Counted from the first letter of the stretch, positions 13,011 through 24,590 are shown. The stretch is 64,000 nucleotides of DNA from Eucommia ulmoides (GCA_016647705.1 CM028326.1:19343401-19407400); one strand, 5' to 3'. The notes: generated by a model from the sequence alone, not told the origin. Numbers and translations are program-made.

Positions 13011-13130
13011 TGAGCCTGCTGTGACAATATCATTACAAATATACCACTCCACCTTATGGTCCATACACTTTGCAATTTGTTTTATAGATTTTTTTTTTTC
13101 GCTACATCACACTTTATATCTGAGTCATTG
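12351..13130. other. AT-rich intergenic sequence
   Basis: Nothing gene-like was seen. It contains T runs and scattered AT-rich sequence between the tandem units and the first MITE copy. Confidence 0.6.
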
Positions 13131-13584
13131 GGTTGCCTTTGGTTAGTGTTTTCGTTTTTTTGTTTTTACTTCCAATAAAATGGGATGAGAATTTTATTTT
13201 TATTTTGAAATATTATGTGAATAAAAATATGTTTGGTAACGACTATTGTTTTGATTTATTAAAAAAAAAAAAACCACTGTGTTTGGTTGTAACATTTATT
13301 TATTTTTTCTTTAAATGTAAGTTGACTGACGTAGTGGTGATAATTGGCAGGCTGGTGGTCACCGACGTCGTAGTGGTGGTAGTGGGAATAGTTTTTGTTA
13401 GAGTGAATTGGAATCAACATTTTTTGTTTTTCAAATTCTTAAAGAATTCAGGAATTACTTTCAAATTACTCCCAATTTTTTTTGGAACAGAAACGTGGTT
13501 ACCAAACGCGTTTCTGTATATTAATCCCAAAAAATTGGGAGAGGAACAAAAATCAGGGAACAAAAACAGTAACCAAACGAGGCC
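13131..13584. mobile_element. MITE family copy A, 3-bp duplication TTG
   Basis: Ends are GGTTGCCTTTGG and, inverted, GGCCTCGTTTGG. TTG flanks both sides (13128-13130 and 13585-13587). Inside are the motifs shared with copies B and C: AATGGGATGAGAATT, TTTGGTAACGA, and GGTTACCAAACGCG near the end. An open frame spanning almost the whole element is chance, because its bounds coincide with the MITE and the other copies do not keep it. The short duplication suggests a PIF/Harbinger-type mobiliser, although TTG is not the preferred TWA. Confidence 0.75.
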
Positions 13585-14401
13585 TTGATATTTCAATTTT
13601 CGTAATGTTCCATTTGAATTTTATTTTTAATCGGTCCAATTGACATGTTTCAGTCATCTTAATTGCCAGAGAAGCTCCACTTACATTGCACATGTTTATT
13701 TCTTTTTCTTCTAATATAATTTTTCCTCAATTATGATGTTCATGTGATACTTGTGTTGTTGCTCTTACAATTAAGATAATTAAAACGTGTTAGTTGTGTT
13801 AGAAGCAAACATTAAAATTCAAGGAGTGTGCTGCGAAAATTAAAATATTAGGGAACACAGAAATTGGGATAGCACTGAAAAATGAGAGGTGAAAAATGAA
13901 ATTTAGCCAAACTTAAAATAAAGAAATAATTACTATTTCAAGAGGGACATAATGAACCACCCACAGCGTATGAAAATGAGAGGGGGAAAAACAATTTTCA
14001 ATTTAAAAAGTACAAATAGCTCGAGCTCGATTTCCACGAGTATGGGAAGAATCATTACCAAGATATGAAGATAAATATGAACAAGAACAACCCACAGGAA
14101 AGGTTGACTAATCACTTAAGTCATCGCCCAACCTTGAGGTTTCTATATATATTAAATTAAAAATATTTTCTTTTACCTCAAAAAGACAAGAAGAGCAAAT
14201 TTAACTCGCCTTTTAAAGAGAACCAAAAGTCAAGGAAATGAAGAATATATTCAGATCTCGTCCTGGAAACTATCCACCTTTGATGTTAAAATGCTGAAAA
14301 ATGTAACTAATGTATTAAATTAAATATGATTTAATATTATCTGTTTATTGTTTTAGTGTTAATACCGTTAAATTCAACTTAGAGGAATTAAATATTAAAT
14401 G
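13585..14401. other. Intergenic sequence without recognised features
   Basis: Ordinary AT-rich sequence. A 60-codon minus-strand open frame near 13933-14115 has no recognisable domain, so I do not call it. Confidence 0.5.
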
Positions 14402-14821
14402 TGTTGGCTAATCTCACATCAAATGTGAAAGGAGCTGCAACTGCAACTAGTCAAGTTATAAGTATAAAGAAAATTCTTTCCTCATAATCTAGCTTTTGGG
14501 ATTGAGAGAGGTTTAAAACTACCCTATACTGGTATCAGATTCAAGGTTACAACAATTCTAATTCAATAGCCACAAATGGAGAGATTGGTCGAAAGTTAAC
14601 CGACTTAAGACCTAATGTGTGAAGAGTAGATTGTTTAGTTTATCCCATATTGGATGTGTAAGGGGATAGTGGTCAGGTTATAAGTGTGAGGGAAAGTCTC
14701 ACTTTTTGGACTAATTTTTAAGGTTGAGAGAAGTCCAAGACCACCCTACACTGACTCTTTTCTTTACACTTATAATCTGATCACTAGTCTTTTTCACGTT
14801 TGATGTGAGATAAACTTAACA
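14402..14821 (+). mobile_element. TRIM-like small LTR element with inverted end copy
   Basis: It starts TGTTGGCTAATCTCACATC. A first LTR-like unit ends near CTATAC and is followed by TGGTATCAGA (14530-14539), the usual tRNA-Met-type primer site. A short internal part (GAGAGATTGGTCGAAAG) follows, then a second LTR-like unit (TTTATCCCATATTGG onward). The last 70 bp are an inverted copy of the LTR start, ending TTTGATGTGAGATAAACTTAACA. The same plan is seen at 34028-34596. It is non-coding and old. Confidence 0.65.
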
Positions 14822-15243
14822 AAAAGTGATCTATTTTTTTAATATATACCACTGCAAAAATCTTGTATTTTTAATAGCTGATCCTTTCGGGGGTGAAGGT
14901 TGTTAACATCCTAAGGAAAGCCGAGGATAATCCCCAGCTTGTAATCCCAAGTCGGGTCGTCGATCAAATGCTCATATGTAGGTGCTCCTTGGCCATGTTG
15001 GGTTCTAGGCACAATCCTCGAGTATCCATTTTCTCGTTCGGCCTCACTTGCCTTGCTTGTGACTATTGACGAGTCATGCTCTGGGAACCCATGTGCCTCG
15101 TAACTTTTGATCCTTACATGTGCTAAGGTTTAAGGACTTAATAAAATATTCCGATCACAATTGTCTTGGACTCCAATTCAATAGGGATACCAATTTTTTG
15201 GGTCATGTATGTACTTGATTTTTATTAAAGAAATAATTACTAC
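14822..15243. other. Unclassified block of higher GC content
   Basis: 14880-15120 is less AT-rich than its surroundings (CCCCAGCTTGTAATCCCAAG, CTCGTTCGGCCTCACTTGCC) but has no coding frame. It may be the remnant of an LTR element, but nothing proves it. Confidence 0.35.
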
Positions 15244-15525
15244 AACTTTTTTTTTTTTTTTAAGAATGGAAATTACAAAAGAAAAAAAAAAAAAAGCAAA
15301 CAAAGAGCAAAACTAGGCTTCCGAACACACGTCGAAAGCCCTTTTATCCATCTCTTGTAGGAGAATCTCTTCGATATCCGTACTTGGTGTATTAAGAATT
15401 TTGAGAATGCAATCTTCACAAGCTCCTTTTTTGGCCAAAATATCAGCACAACGGTTAGTCTCTCAAGGGGCCAAATGAAGGGTATAATCCTTTGAAAAAC
15501 AAAGTCTCTTACACTCCTCAATTAA

Positions 15526-15864
15526 CTATATAAATCTGTGATTCTCCGAGCATGGGTTATTGATCAAGGAAACAACTTCAGTTGAATTGGTATCAACTTG
15601 CACTCTAATATAATCTTTATTGGCTGAAATTTTGATTCTTTCGACAATACTTCTCAGTTCCGCTTCCAGCGCTATGTAGCTATTAATACGACCATAATAA
15701 GCTACCTTCCATGTACCAAAGTTATCTCTAAATAGGCCGCCAAAACCACCTCTACCTAGGTCGCCTTTCGCGCTACCATCCATGTTGAGTTTAAGGAATC
15801 CTGTTTTAGGAGGAAACCAAAAAACAGAGGGTCTTTTGAAGTTATTTAGGAAATTTGGTTCCAA
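15526..15864 (-). pseudogene. LINE ORF2 C-terminal RNase H domain
   Basis: The translation contains FLKLNMDGSAKGDLGRGGFG, then ALEAELRSIVERIK and VQVDTNSTEVVSLINN. These carry the Asp, Glu and Asp of the RVT_3-type RNase H active site (D of NMDGS, E of EAEL, D of QVDTN). The domain removes RNA from the RNA-DNA hybrid during element copying, and its presence marks the plant L1 branch that acquired RNase H. It is separated from the upstream zf-RVT part by stops. Weak similarity can be followed down to about 15273, after a further stop. Confidence 0.85.
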
Positions 15865-15917
15865 GAAATTTTTAAGGAGATCTTGAGAGAAGTTTGCAAT
15901 TCTCCCAAGAGCTGAGT

Positions 15918-16514
15918 TTAGAGGATCAAAAACTCATTCAATAACCTCTTTATTTCTATCTTTCCAAATTTTCCAAATGGTAGCAACAAAAAGAAAATAA
16001 GAATGATTAAGAACACTACCTTTGAGGTGATTTTTAATCCAAACCCAAATATTCGAAGGAGAATTGTTGTACCTGAAACTAGACGAATGAACTTGATCCC
16101 AAATGTAGTTAGCTTTGGGACAATGGAGAATAGCATGCTTAATACTTTCAATTTCCGTATTGCATCTTTGGCAATACTAGAAATATTCGCACCACGAGAA
16201 GCACGAAAAGAATTGGTAACAAGTCTTTTATGAAAAAAATTCCAAAAGAAGAATTTAAGATTTTGAGGGATTTTGAGTTTCCAAATCCAACACCAACTAT
16301 TACCAGATACAATGACTTCATTCTTTGGGATACCTAACTTATAAGCCAATTTTATAGAAAATAAACGAGAATTATCAGACATCCATAGAGGTTTATCAAT
16401 AAGATTAAAAATAAGAGGCTTTATATTCCTGATTTTCATCTCAGTATCAGAGTCAATTAAATGTAAAATAGGATTAAGAAAGCAAGAACCATCATCATCA
16501 ACAATATTTGCCAT
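15918..16514 (-). pseudogene. LINE ORF2 zf-RVT region
   Basis: The translation includes LAYKLGIP, WCWIWKLKIPQNLKFFFWNF and HKRLVTNSF, the conserved tryptophan-rich block found between reverse transcriptase and RNase H in plant LINEs (zf-RVT). The downstream Cys/His positions are disturbed by a frame change, so the domain is incomplete. It has no function outside the element. Confidence 0.8.
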
Positions 16515-17040
16515 TTTGAGATCCGAAGAATTTTGAAGATCTTGACAACCCAGAGGTTTATCTCCACACCACCAATCCGACCAAAGATTAGTAGTAGTTC
16601 CATTCCTAATTTTCCATTTAATCCCTTAGGTTAAGTTATTCTTTGCAGAAAGGATACCTCTCCAAATAAGAGAACTACCATTAAACTTCCTCCAGGTATT
16701 AGGATTATTATCGATAGAATATTTATTGTGAATAGCCCTAACTCATAAGCTTTGGTCGTCATTTGCAATTTTCCATCCAAGTTTAGCTAAGAAGGCTGTT
16801 TTTGTTGATTCTAGCTTTTTTAATTCCCAAACCCCCCACATTACAAACTTTATCTTATTTAACAAGATGATATTTTTTCAAATCATCTCTATCACCCCAT
16901 AAAAAATTACAGTTAATCTTATTAATTTTATCACAAAATTTAAGTGGGATAGGGATAATTTGCATAGAATAATTAGGAATCGTAGCAGTGACCGATTTTA
17001 TGAGGACAGACCTTCTGGCTATAGATAACATGTTTGTCTT

Positions 17041-18001
17041 CTACTTAGAAAGTCTGGTTTGAATTTTATGCATTACATGATGGACATGATTACTATTTAA
17101 CCTCCCATGAACTAGGGGAAAACCAAGATAAACACCAAGATCTTCAATAAGTCCAATTTTCAGGTAATTACTAATATCTCTCGCTTTCCAACGAGGAATG
17201 CAACGGGCAACGAAGTTTTGATGCAAAAAAATTAATTTTTTGCCCTGAGATATTAGTAAAGTTATTCAAAACATTTAGAATATCAACAATTTGAGCATCA
17301 TTAGCTTTAGCAAAAAGGACAAGATTATCAGCAAAGAAAAGATGAGAAATGACATGACTACTTCTCCCTGCCCTCAGACCTTTCCAAACTCCTCAATTAG
17401 TACTATCAATGATCATGTGTGAAAGTCTTTCCATACAGAGGGTGAAGAGATAAGGAGATAAATGATTCTCTTGTCTAAGACCTCTGGAGGATTTAAATTT
17501 CTCAAGAGGTTCTCCATTCCATAGAATGGAGAGAGAAGCATTAGACACACAAGACATAATCAAATTGATCCAAATGGTGGAAAAATTAAAATTGATTAGG
17601 GTATCTCTAAGGAATCCCCAACTAATTCTATCGTAAGCCTTTTCCATATCAATTTTAATAATGATACCACCATCTTTACTTTTAGACTTTTTAAGACAGT
17701 GAATGATCTCTTGAGTTATAATGACATTGTCAGTGGTCATATGACCCAAGATAAAACTACTTAAAAAAAGGTCCACCAGCTTATCTAACATCGGTCTAAG
17801 TCTAGTAACAAGTAATTTAGTGACCAATTTGTAAGTAGTATTACAAAGACTTATCGAACGGAATTGACTAATTTTTTCAGGCATATCAATTTTCAAAATA
17901 AGGACAATGAGAGTTTTATTAGAACTAATAGGCATAAAAGAGTTAATAAAGCATTTTCTAACAAAACTACAAACATTATGCCCAACAATACTCCAGTTCA
18001 T
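17041..18001 (-). pseudogene. LINE ORF2 reverse transcriptase
   Basis: From 18001 downward the reading gives FRSISLCNTTYKLVTKLLVTR (motif 1-2 region), then IIIKIDMEKAYDRISWGFL (motif A, first catalytic Asp kept) and SRGLRQENHLSPYLFTLCME (motif B, where the usual GLRQGDPLSP has become GLRQENHLSP). Below 17390 the frame is interrupted and continues with HVISHLFFADNLVLFAKAND, so the second of the two catalytic aspartates is Asn (codon near 17325). These changes, with stops such as the one at about 17393, make the enzyme dead. Confidence 0.9.
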
Positions 18002-18483
18002 TTTAAAGAAAATAAGTTAGAAACCATCATGACCCAGAGCTTTTAAGTGTTTCATGGTTTTTAAAGTATTCTAGATCTCAGAATTCAACGGGATGCAACA
18101 AAGGTTTTCATGATCAAAATTATCAATATTAGGGCAAGGGAGATTGGAAATAGAATTATTAAAAACAGTCCCATCATCTAAGAAAAGATTTTGAAAAAAA
18201 AATCCCTGACATGGATTTTTAGCTCGTCTTTATTTCTAATCCAATCATTATCCTTTTTAAGCATGGTAACTTTATTTTTTCCTTCTTCTATTAATAGTCA
18301 TGCAATGAAAAACTTTATTATTCTTGTTACCAAGCTTAAGCCACTGTATTCTAGATTTTTGATGTCAGTGAATCTCTTCTTTAATAAGGATCTCTCTATA
18401 TTCTTTTTGAAGATCAAGCTCAAGACAATTAAGATTATAAGTAAAGAATCTACCTTGAGCTTTTTGGACACCCTTAAGTTTGT

Positions 18484-19123
18484 TTAAAAGGTGCCTCTTG
18501 GTTTTAAAAATATTACCGAAAGGTTTAGAGTTCCACTCCCTAACAATGGAAGTGAAATTTTAAGTTTCATATCCAAATCCGAATCATTATTTACCCAAGA
18601 ATCTGATATAATATTTTTAAAATCGTCGTGAATTAACCACATAGGTTCAAAACAAAAAGGTCTATTTCGAGGAGGGGAAGAGAAACCACAAGAATAAATG
18701 AGTAGAAGAGAGTGGTCAGAATACATACAAGGGATGAGTTCTGTTGAGAAATCTTTTTCATATCTTTCTAGAGTTCCTGTCTCATTCTAGGATTAGGATT
18801 AGCATACACGGTAGACAAAAACCAATCATCATAATTCACACAGCTAACCATAGCATGGATATATTATTGTTTAATGGATATATTAGTTAGACTGACTTTA
18901 TCAGGCATCCATAGAACCCAAATACCACCAGCCCCACCATAAAAGTTGATATGACTTGAAGTAGTATAACCTAGGCAATTAAAGAAATTACTCATAGAAT
19001 TTAATTCTACTTTAGTTCCAGTAAAATAAATAAATTAGGTTTATGAAACATAAAAATATCTTTAAAAGTAGATTTGAAAACAGGGTTACCTGCACCCCTA
19101 CAATTCCAGGAAATGATTTTCAT
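18484..19123 (-). pseudogene. LINE ORF2 N-terminal AP endonuclease
   Basis: ORF2 starts at ATG 19123 with MKIISWNCRGAGNPVFKS, the standard opening of plant LINE endonucleases. It runs on to PNLFILLE, then a stop and frame change, then GYTTSSHINFYGGAGGIWVLW in another frame. The segment below 18730 reads YSDHSLLLIYSCG, matching the SDH catalytic motif near the end of the domain. At least two frame disruptions occur. The enzyme would nick target DNA to prime reverse transcription. Confidence 0.85.
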
Positions 19124-19127
19124 GGCA

Positions 19128-21165
19128 CTAAGATTTTACAGGATTGGGGTCAGGTCCATGGCTTGAGCTCATAGGAGAATTTTGCACCTCCGGAGGCTCA
19201 ACTTCCATGCTCGAAATGGTTTCACCATCACCACCAAAACTTTGGGTAGAAATGATTTTATTTCTAACACTCTGACTACCAGTCCGACAATCTTCGACAA
19301 CCATAATAATTCGAGAAGAATTTTCATGATCAGGGATTTTTGGGTTACCATAATCAAAAACAATAATCTGAAGATGAGAATTAGACACTGGGGGTAGACA
19401 GAGAGTGAGATGAATAAGAAGGAGGAGGCAAATTGTGAGAAAGGAGAGAGACATGGAAAAATTTAGAAGATGATTTACTAGCAATATCCATATTATTGTT
19501 GGCCGAAGATGGGTGCGCATTTTCCGGAGCAAATGCAGGCGTGAGAATACTTCCCGACATGGTAAGTATGCACTGGTCAGAAGGGAGGGATATATTACTA
19601 TCATTTTGAATATTGACAGGTTGCGCATGTTTTACCTGGGGTAAAAGACCCACTTTCATGTGAGATTGTTTAGGAATATGATTGTCTACCATTTGTTGAC
19701 CATTATCACCCACTTTATCATTTTTAATGGAGCTAGGAATATGATTGTTTGCCAGTTGTTGACCATTAACAGCCACTTTATTAGTTTTAGTTGAACTAGC
19801 ATAAGAAGACATTAATTGCACTTTGGATGTATTAACTTTACCATGTTTAAAGGTTTTTTGGGCTTGATTGATTTGGGGCCTAACCATGGATTTACCCACT
19901 TCAATGTCAGAGATGGGATTAGGATTAATTTCGTTTCTAAGATTTTTTTCTCCCTCTATTCTTACTGTATTCCACATCTCCATACTCTATAATGAATTTG
20001 TTGTATGTTTTTGGTGGCCCATTTGGCTTATTTTTATTAGAATCAAATTTTCTTGAACGTTTCACTAGGAGCCAAGGCCCAAATTCTACCTCATTAGAGG
20101 GAACATTTGGCCCAGCAAAGTCTATTGCTCTTTGTTCAATTGTAATAGTTGTACTAGCTAGACTAGCACTGCCCTTTGTAGTGTCAATTATATTAGCTAG
20201 ATTAGGCATATTCTCAAGGACATTACCATTAACCTCATGAGAAGGCGGATTTTTCATTGAAACTCTCAATTTCGACGACGGTACATTGCCAATGTTGGGT
20301 TTAAATGGACAAAAATCAGCCATGTGATTAACACTACCACAAGAGTAACACACAACATAAATGCTCTCATACTCCAAACAAAACGTTTCACCATCTAAAA
20401 CAATCTTAGGCATTAGGGGTTGATTTAAATCAATTTCCACACAAACAGGAGCAAACTTGCCTCTAACTGAGGTAGCAATGTTTCCATCTATTTTAATAGG
20501 ACGTCCTAGAGAATTTGCAATAGAATAAAGAATAGAAGAATGAGAAAAATTATGAGGAAAAACTGGAATTCTAACCCAAACCGCAGTCTTTGAGTCCGTA
20601 GTTATTGCAGGTCTAAATTTGGGATCGCATTTTCTCACTGTAAGGTAGTAATAAAAAATGACCCAAGGTCCTTCCGTCAATACCCAGTAAGCAGCATAGA
20701 TTCTGTTGAACTTCACTAGAAAAAAAACCCATGATTTAAATCAATTAATTCAAACTCACCTTGGGTTTTCCAGAGAGCTTTCACCCGAGGAAAGAGCATT
20801 TTGTAACCGATTTGCCTACCAAGAAGTCTAATGATGAGAAAATCTTGCCATTTTTCGCGTATCATTTCATGCATCTCAGGGGGGATGCTGAACGACGGAA
20901 TCTTTATCCCTCCGTTATTTGATGAGGAATCCTCAGATATCATCACCACCTCCATCAAAGGTTCTTCATCGACATCAAAGTAGACATCCTCCATCTTATT
21001 GTTCGATTACGATTCATTGCCCTTTAGGGCATCTTTAAATGATTTGGGGGAGGAGTTATCATGATGAACATCATTCGACATGGAAAACAGATTCTCTGGC
21101 ACAATGGATGAGCTTTTGGGGTTATTGGATGGGACAACAGTCGGAAGCTTACCAGCAGTGGTCAT
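19128..21165 (-). pseudogene. LINE ORF1 (DUF4283-like region plus CCHC zinc knuckle)
   Basis: ORF1 starts at ATG 21165 (MTTAGKLPTVVPSNN) and reaches the SPKSFKDALKG motif typical of plant LINE ORF1. One in-frame stop falls at codon 53. The frame continues with MEDVYFDVDEEPLMEVV and shifts near 20716 into the DUF4283-like body (WVLTEGPWVIFYYYLTVRKC). The knuckle CYSCGSVNHMADFC follows near 20300-20345. A final frame (FGGDGETISSMEVEPPEV) ends at 19128, five bases above the ORF2 start. It is an RNA-binding chaperone-type protein of the element, with one stop and at least two frameshifts. Confidence 0.85.
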
Positions 21166-21367
21166 AGGACACTCCTAACCCTCTATGGCCATTGAGAAAA
21201 ATGGAAGGAGATCAAGCTTCAACTTTTTGTTCCTTCTGGATAAAACGTCTTCTTCTTCTTTGGAGAGATTTATCGGACAGAACAGACCGGCAAAGAAAAA
21301 TAGATGGCTGGAAAATGCCTGCTTAACAGATCAGCGAAAATGGAGCACGTTTTTTTGGTATTACTAC

Positions 21368-21589
21368 TCTAACTAGTGCATAGATTTAGTCCAAAATCTC
21401 AATTTAAAAAAAAAATGAATAAAAAAATAAATAAATCTGAACATAATGGTTATATAGTTCTTATTCTAAAAACATATTGCTAATTAGATTTATGAGTTTT
21501 TATTACTAATCTCCCATATCGTTTTGCCTATAACCACATATGTCCTTTATCAAAAGTAAAATGTCGATGAGCCTCTTACCATTTTGGTC
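21368..21589. other. Short AT-rich spacer
   Basis: No gene or repeat was recognised between the LINE and the following GA/CT-core repeat. Confidence 0.5.
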
Positions 21590-21835
21590 AAACCTTGTTT
21601 ATTTCCCCTATAGGTGAAAAATTACTGAATTTTTTATTGTAATAATAATACCCTTAATAATTTTAAAAATAATTAAATAATTAATAATTAAAATAAGTAA
21701 ATATCCCTTTAATTTTTTACATATATTTTTCTTCTTTATCTTTTTTACACTAACATCCATCTTTAAAAATAATATTTTTCACATTTTTTAACAAATAAAA
21801 AAAAAATTTCGCCCTGCCGACTTTCTTCTATCTTT

Positions 21836-21879
<44 letters not shown>

Positions 21880-22200
21880 ACCGTGTTGGAGAGCATATTT
21901 CCGACATAAGTTTGGAGAGAGAGATGAGGAAGAAGAAAAAAGAAAGAAAGAAAGAAGGATTGGCGCAGATGGGGAAGGGGAGCGGCGGCAGTGGATGGGA
22001 TGGATTAGGGTAAATATATTGTTTTTTTTAAAAAAAATAGGCATGATAAAGTAGTTTTTATAAATTGAGGTGTAAGTGATTTTTTTTTTTTTTAAATAAA
22101 AGAATGAAAAATATATTTTTTAAATAAGAGAAGAATATTTATGTCTTTTTGAAATAAAGAAAAATTAGAAAAACCCAAACTTTTATAATTAAAATTAAAA
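21590..22200 (+). repeat. GA/CT-core dispersed repeat, copy a
   Basis: The left part has GAAAAATTACTGAATTTTTT, TAATTAAATAATTAATAATT and AAATATCCCTTTAATTTTTT. The core has a CT run, ATATAT and a GAGAGAGAGATGAGGAAGAAG tract. The right part has AAATTGAGGTGTAAGTGA and AAATAAGAGAAGAATATTTAT. The same order occurs inverted at 42735-43325, and the left part recurs at 35600-35700. It is probably a non-autonomous DNA transposon, but no terminal inverted repeat could be fixed. Confidence 0.6.
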
Positions 22201-22461
22201 TGAGTCACTATTGGTAAGTTCATATTGAGAAAATACCATTTATATATTTATTATTTAAGATAAACTCAAATAAATATTCTTTCATTACATCAATAATAAC
22301 ATAATAAATGGGAGGAGATGAGGGTCATGATTATGATGATTTATTCGACGACTGAATAGAGAACAGTTGTGGGTTTTCTTGGATTTGGATTTGGAATTCC
22401 CAGATTTTTATTTTCAGATCTGTTTTGAATTTCTCGAAGGCGGCCATGGACAACGATGAGC

Positions 22462-22497
<36 letters not shown>

Positions 22498-22628
22498 TTA
22501 GATCTGGATTTTCGTCCATCCGAGCTACTCGCCATCATCGTCCAGCCCTCGTTGCGTTGTTTGAACTCGCAATCGACGTCGTCATTCTTCAACCGATGTT
22601 CTTCAGCTCCGTTGCCATTGTTTGTCAG

Positions 22629-22659
<31 letters not shown>
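22201..22659. other. Exon-like GC-balanced segment between two (TC)n runs
   Basis: TC dinucleotide runs at about 22466-22495 and 22632-22659 bracket a segment of balanced composition (ATCTGGATTTTCGTCCATCC onward). Open frames on both strands come from the dinucleotide runs (Ser-Leu or Arg-Glu repeats) and are not credible genes. It might be a captured 5' exon fragment, but no homology is recognisable. Confidence 0.4.
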
Positions 22660-22663
<4 letters not shown>

Positions 22664-23595
22664 ATTAACGTTAACACGCACACACAAAAGAATATGAAAA
22701 TACATTAACATTAACACAAAGAGGCCCAAAAAATGTGCATTAATGTTAACGAACACCCAACGCAAATACTATGGTACGATCATGCTAACATTAACACATA
22801 AAATCCCAAAAAATAAAAATACGTAACGCTAACACACACGAGCAGATGGAAAATATGCATTAACGTTAACACACACACACACAAAAATAATATGAAAATG
22901 CATTGACGTTAACGCAGAGAGACTCAAAAATGTGCATTAACATTAACGCGTACTCAGCTAAAAAAGACAAAATATCACATACGGTGAGTTAATATTAATG
23001 CAAGCATACGAGGGGTTAAAAAATGAAGTTACATTAATGTTAACGCACAGAAACCCCAAAAAGAAAAATACGTTAACTCAAGCACACAGTCGGATGGTGA
23101 TGATGCGCTAACGTTAACACACATCTAATCCAAATACACAAACAACAGAAATGGTACGATTATCTTAACGTTAATATATATGACCTCAAAAAATAAAGAT
23201 ACGTTAACGCTAACACACACAAAGAGATGAGAAATATGCGTTAATGTTTACACACACAAAAAAGAACATTAAAATGTATTAACGTTAACACAGAGTGGCC
23301 AAAAAATATGCATTAACGTTAACGTACATGTAGCCCAAAAGATAAAATATCACATACGGTGAGTTAATGTTAATACAAACAGATGAGGGGTCTAAAACAA
23401 TGAAGTTGCGTTAACATTAACGCAAAAAACTCTAAAAAATAATATACGTTAACGGTAAAACACAATATGGATATGAGATTCAAAGGTGAGATTAAAATAG
23501 GTAAGGTGTATTGCTTAAATATTTATGTTAACGTTAACGTTCTTCACCTCCAGTAATTAAGATTTACGTTAACGTTTATGTATCATTTTAAAATG
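22660..23595. repeat. GTTAACGTTAAC-rich array with 375-380 bp higher-order unit
   Basis: More than 20 variants of the palindrome GTTAACGTTAAC (often CATTAACGTTAACAC) are spaced at roughly 30-60 bp, alternating with A-rich linkers. A larger unit is visible. ATGGTACGAT occurs at 22771 and 23151 (380 bp apart) and CACATACGGTGAG at 22976 and 23351 (375 bp apart), with the same linkers between. A partial earlier copy starts at 22665. Copies differ by many substitutions, so the array is not recent. No coding role is seen. Confidence 0.85.
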
Positions 23596-23917
23596 GGCCA
23601 AAAAAAAAAATTGATTACATTATCATGTAGATATTTTTTTGCAGATTATTTTGAATTTTTTTTATCTATAATTTTCAATTTGTTTTATATTTGTGAGAAG
23701 ATATTTTGCAATGATGATGTTTTGTTGTAAATATGAGAAATTTATTACTTTTGGCTTGTTGTAAAGGATAAAATGACAGAATCTGTAAATAGAAGTGAAC
23801 AATTGAGATAATATGAAGAATTTTTTCTACAAATTTTATGAGGACTAAATTTTTTTTATTTTTTATTTTTTATTTTACTATCTTTGGAGAGTAAACAATT
23901 AATTATCCATTTATTTA
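23596..23917. other. AT-rich spacer
   Basis: Nothing recognised. It carries homopolymer A and T runs only. Confidence 0.6.
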
Positions 23918-24590
23918 GGTGGCGTTTGGTAACCGTTTCTATTTCTATTCCAGCAGTGAGATGAGAATGGGATGAGATTTTTGTTTTCTTTTTGGGAGTA
24001 GAATCGCGTTTGGTAACGATAATTTTTTTTTTTTTTTTTTTTTTTTGTTTTGGGAAGGGAATTGTGTTTGGTAACCATTTTATCCTAATTTTTTTTTTTG
24101 TTTTGGCCTGATGGCGGTGGCGCCATCGCCGGCGGCCGACGGTGCTTCGGCGCCGGCGCTGGCAGTGCTCCGGCGTCGGAGACGGCGGTGGCCCCCCGCC
24201 GGCGATGACTGGACGGCGGTGGCACCGGAGACGCTGGCTGGAAGACAATGGCGCCGTCGCAGGCGACGGCTGGATGGTGGCCGGTGTCGGCGACGGACGG
24301 TGGCTGGCGGCGGCGGCGACGGCTACGGCGACAGGCGGTGGTCGGCGGCGGCGGGCGGTGGTCAGCCGGTAGGTGAATAGTGACTATGTGTTTTGGGAAT
24401 TGAATGGGAATAATGAGAAACAACTTTTTTTTGTTTCTCATTTCTTAAGAAAAAAGTGAGCACAATTCTCAAATGGGAATGAAATGGAAACGGAAACAAA
24501 AATTACCAAACGCTATTCCCAAATAGAATTCTCAAAAATCTGGGAATAGAATGAGAATTTTTGAAATGAAAATGGTTACCAAACGGGCAC
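23918..24590. mobile_element. MITE family copy B with GC-rich core, TTA duplication
   Basis: Ends GGTGGCGTTTGGTAACC and, inverted, GTGCCCGTTTGGTAACC are flanked by TTA at 23915-23917 and 24591-24593. The shoulders share AATGGGATGAGATTTTTG and the TTTGGTAACGATAA motif with copies A and C. The centre, 24110-24370, is strikingly GC-rich (GCGGTGG and GCCGGCG repeats) and opens long arginine/proline/glycine frames on both strands, as expected from composition alone. The core may be a captured gene fragment or an expanded GC-rich minisatellite. Confidence 0.8.

Larger units (their letters stand above)
15244..21359 (-). mobile_element. L1-type LINE with RNase H, near full length, inactive
   Basis: On the minus strand this reads: 5' leader; ORF1 with a DUF4283-like region and CCHC knuckle (21165 to 19128); ORF2 with AP endonuclease (from 19123), reverse transcriptase, zf-RVT and RNase H; and a terminal A tract (T run at 15248-15261 on the plus strand). 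ATTACTAC occurs at both ends (15236-15243 and 21360-21367), which fits a target-site duplication. The length of 6.1 kb is typical. Several frameshifts and stops break both ORFs, and the reverse transcriptase active site reads FADN instead of FADD. It is a host-resident non-LTR retrotransposon copy of moderate age. Confidence 0.9.

Noticed and set aside
13133-13588. 151-codon open frame
   Set aside because: Its limits coincide with MITE copy A and it has no homology or conserved counterpart in copies B and C.
22425-22697. Open frames with long Ser-Leu or Arg-Glu runs
   Set aside because: These are translations of (TC)n dinucleotide runs, open in several frames at once.
24085-24441. Overlapping GC-rich open frames on both strands
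   Set aside because: They arise from the GC-rich core of MITE copy B. All frames are low-complexity Arg/Pro/Gly/Ala with no domain, and they lie inside a mobile element.
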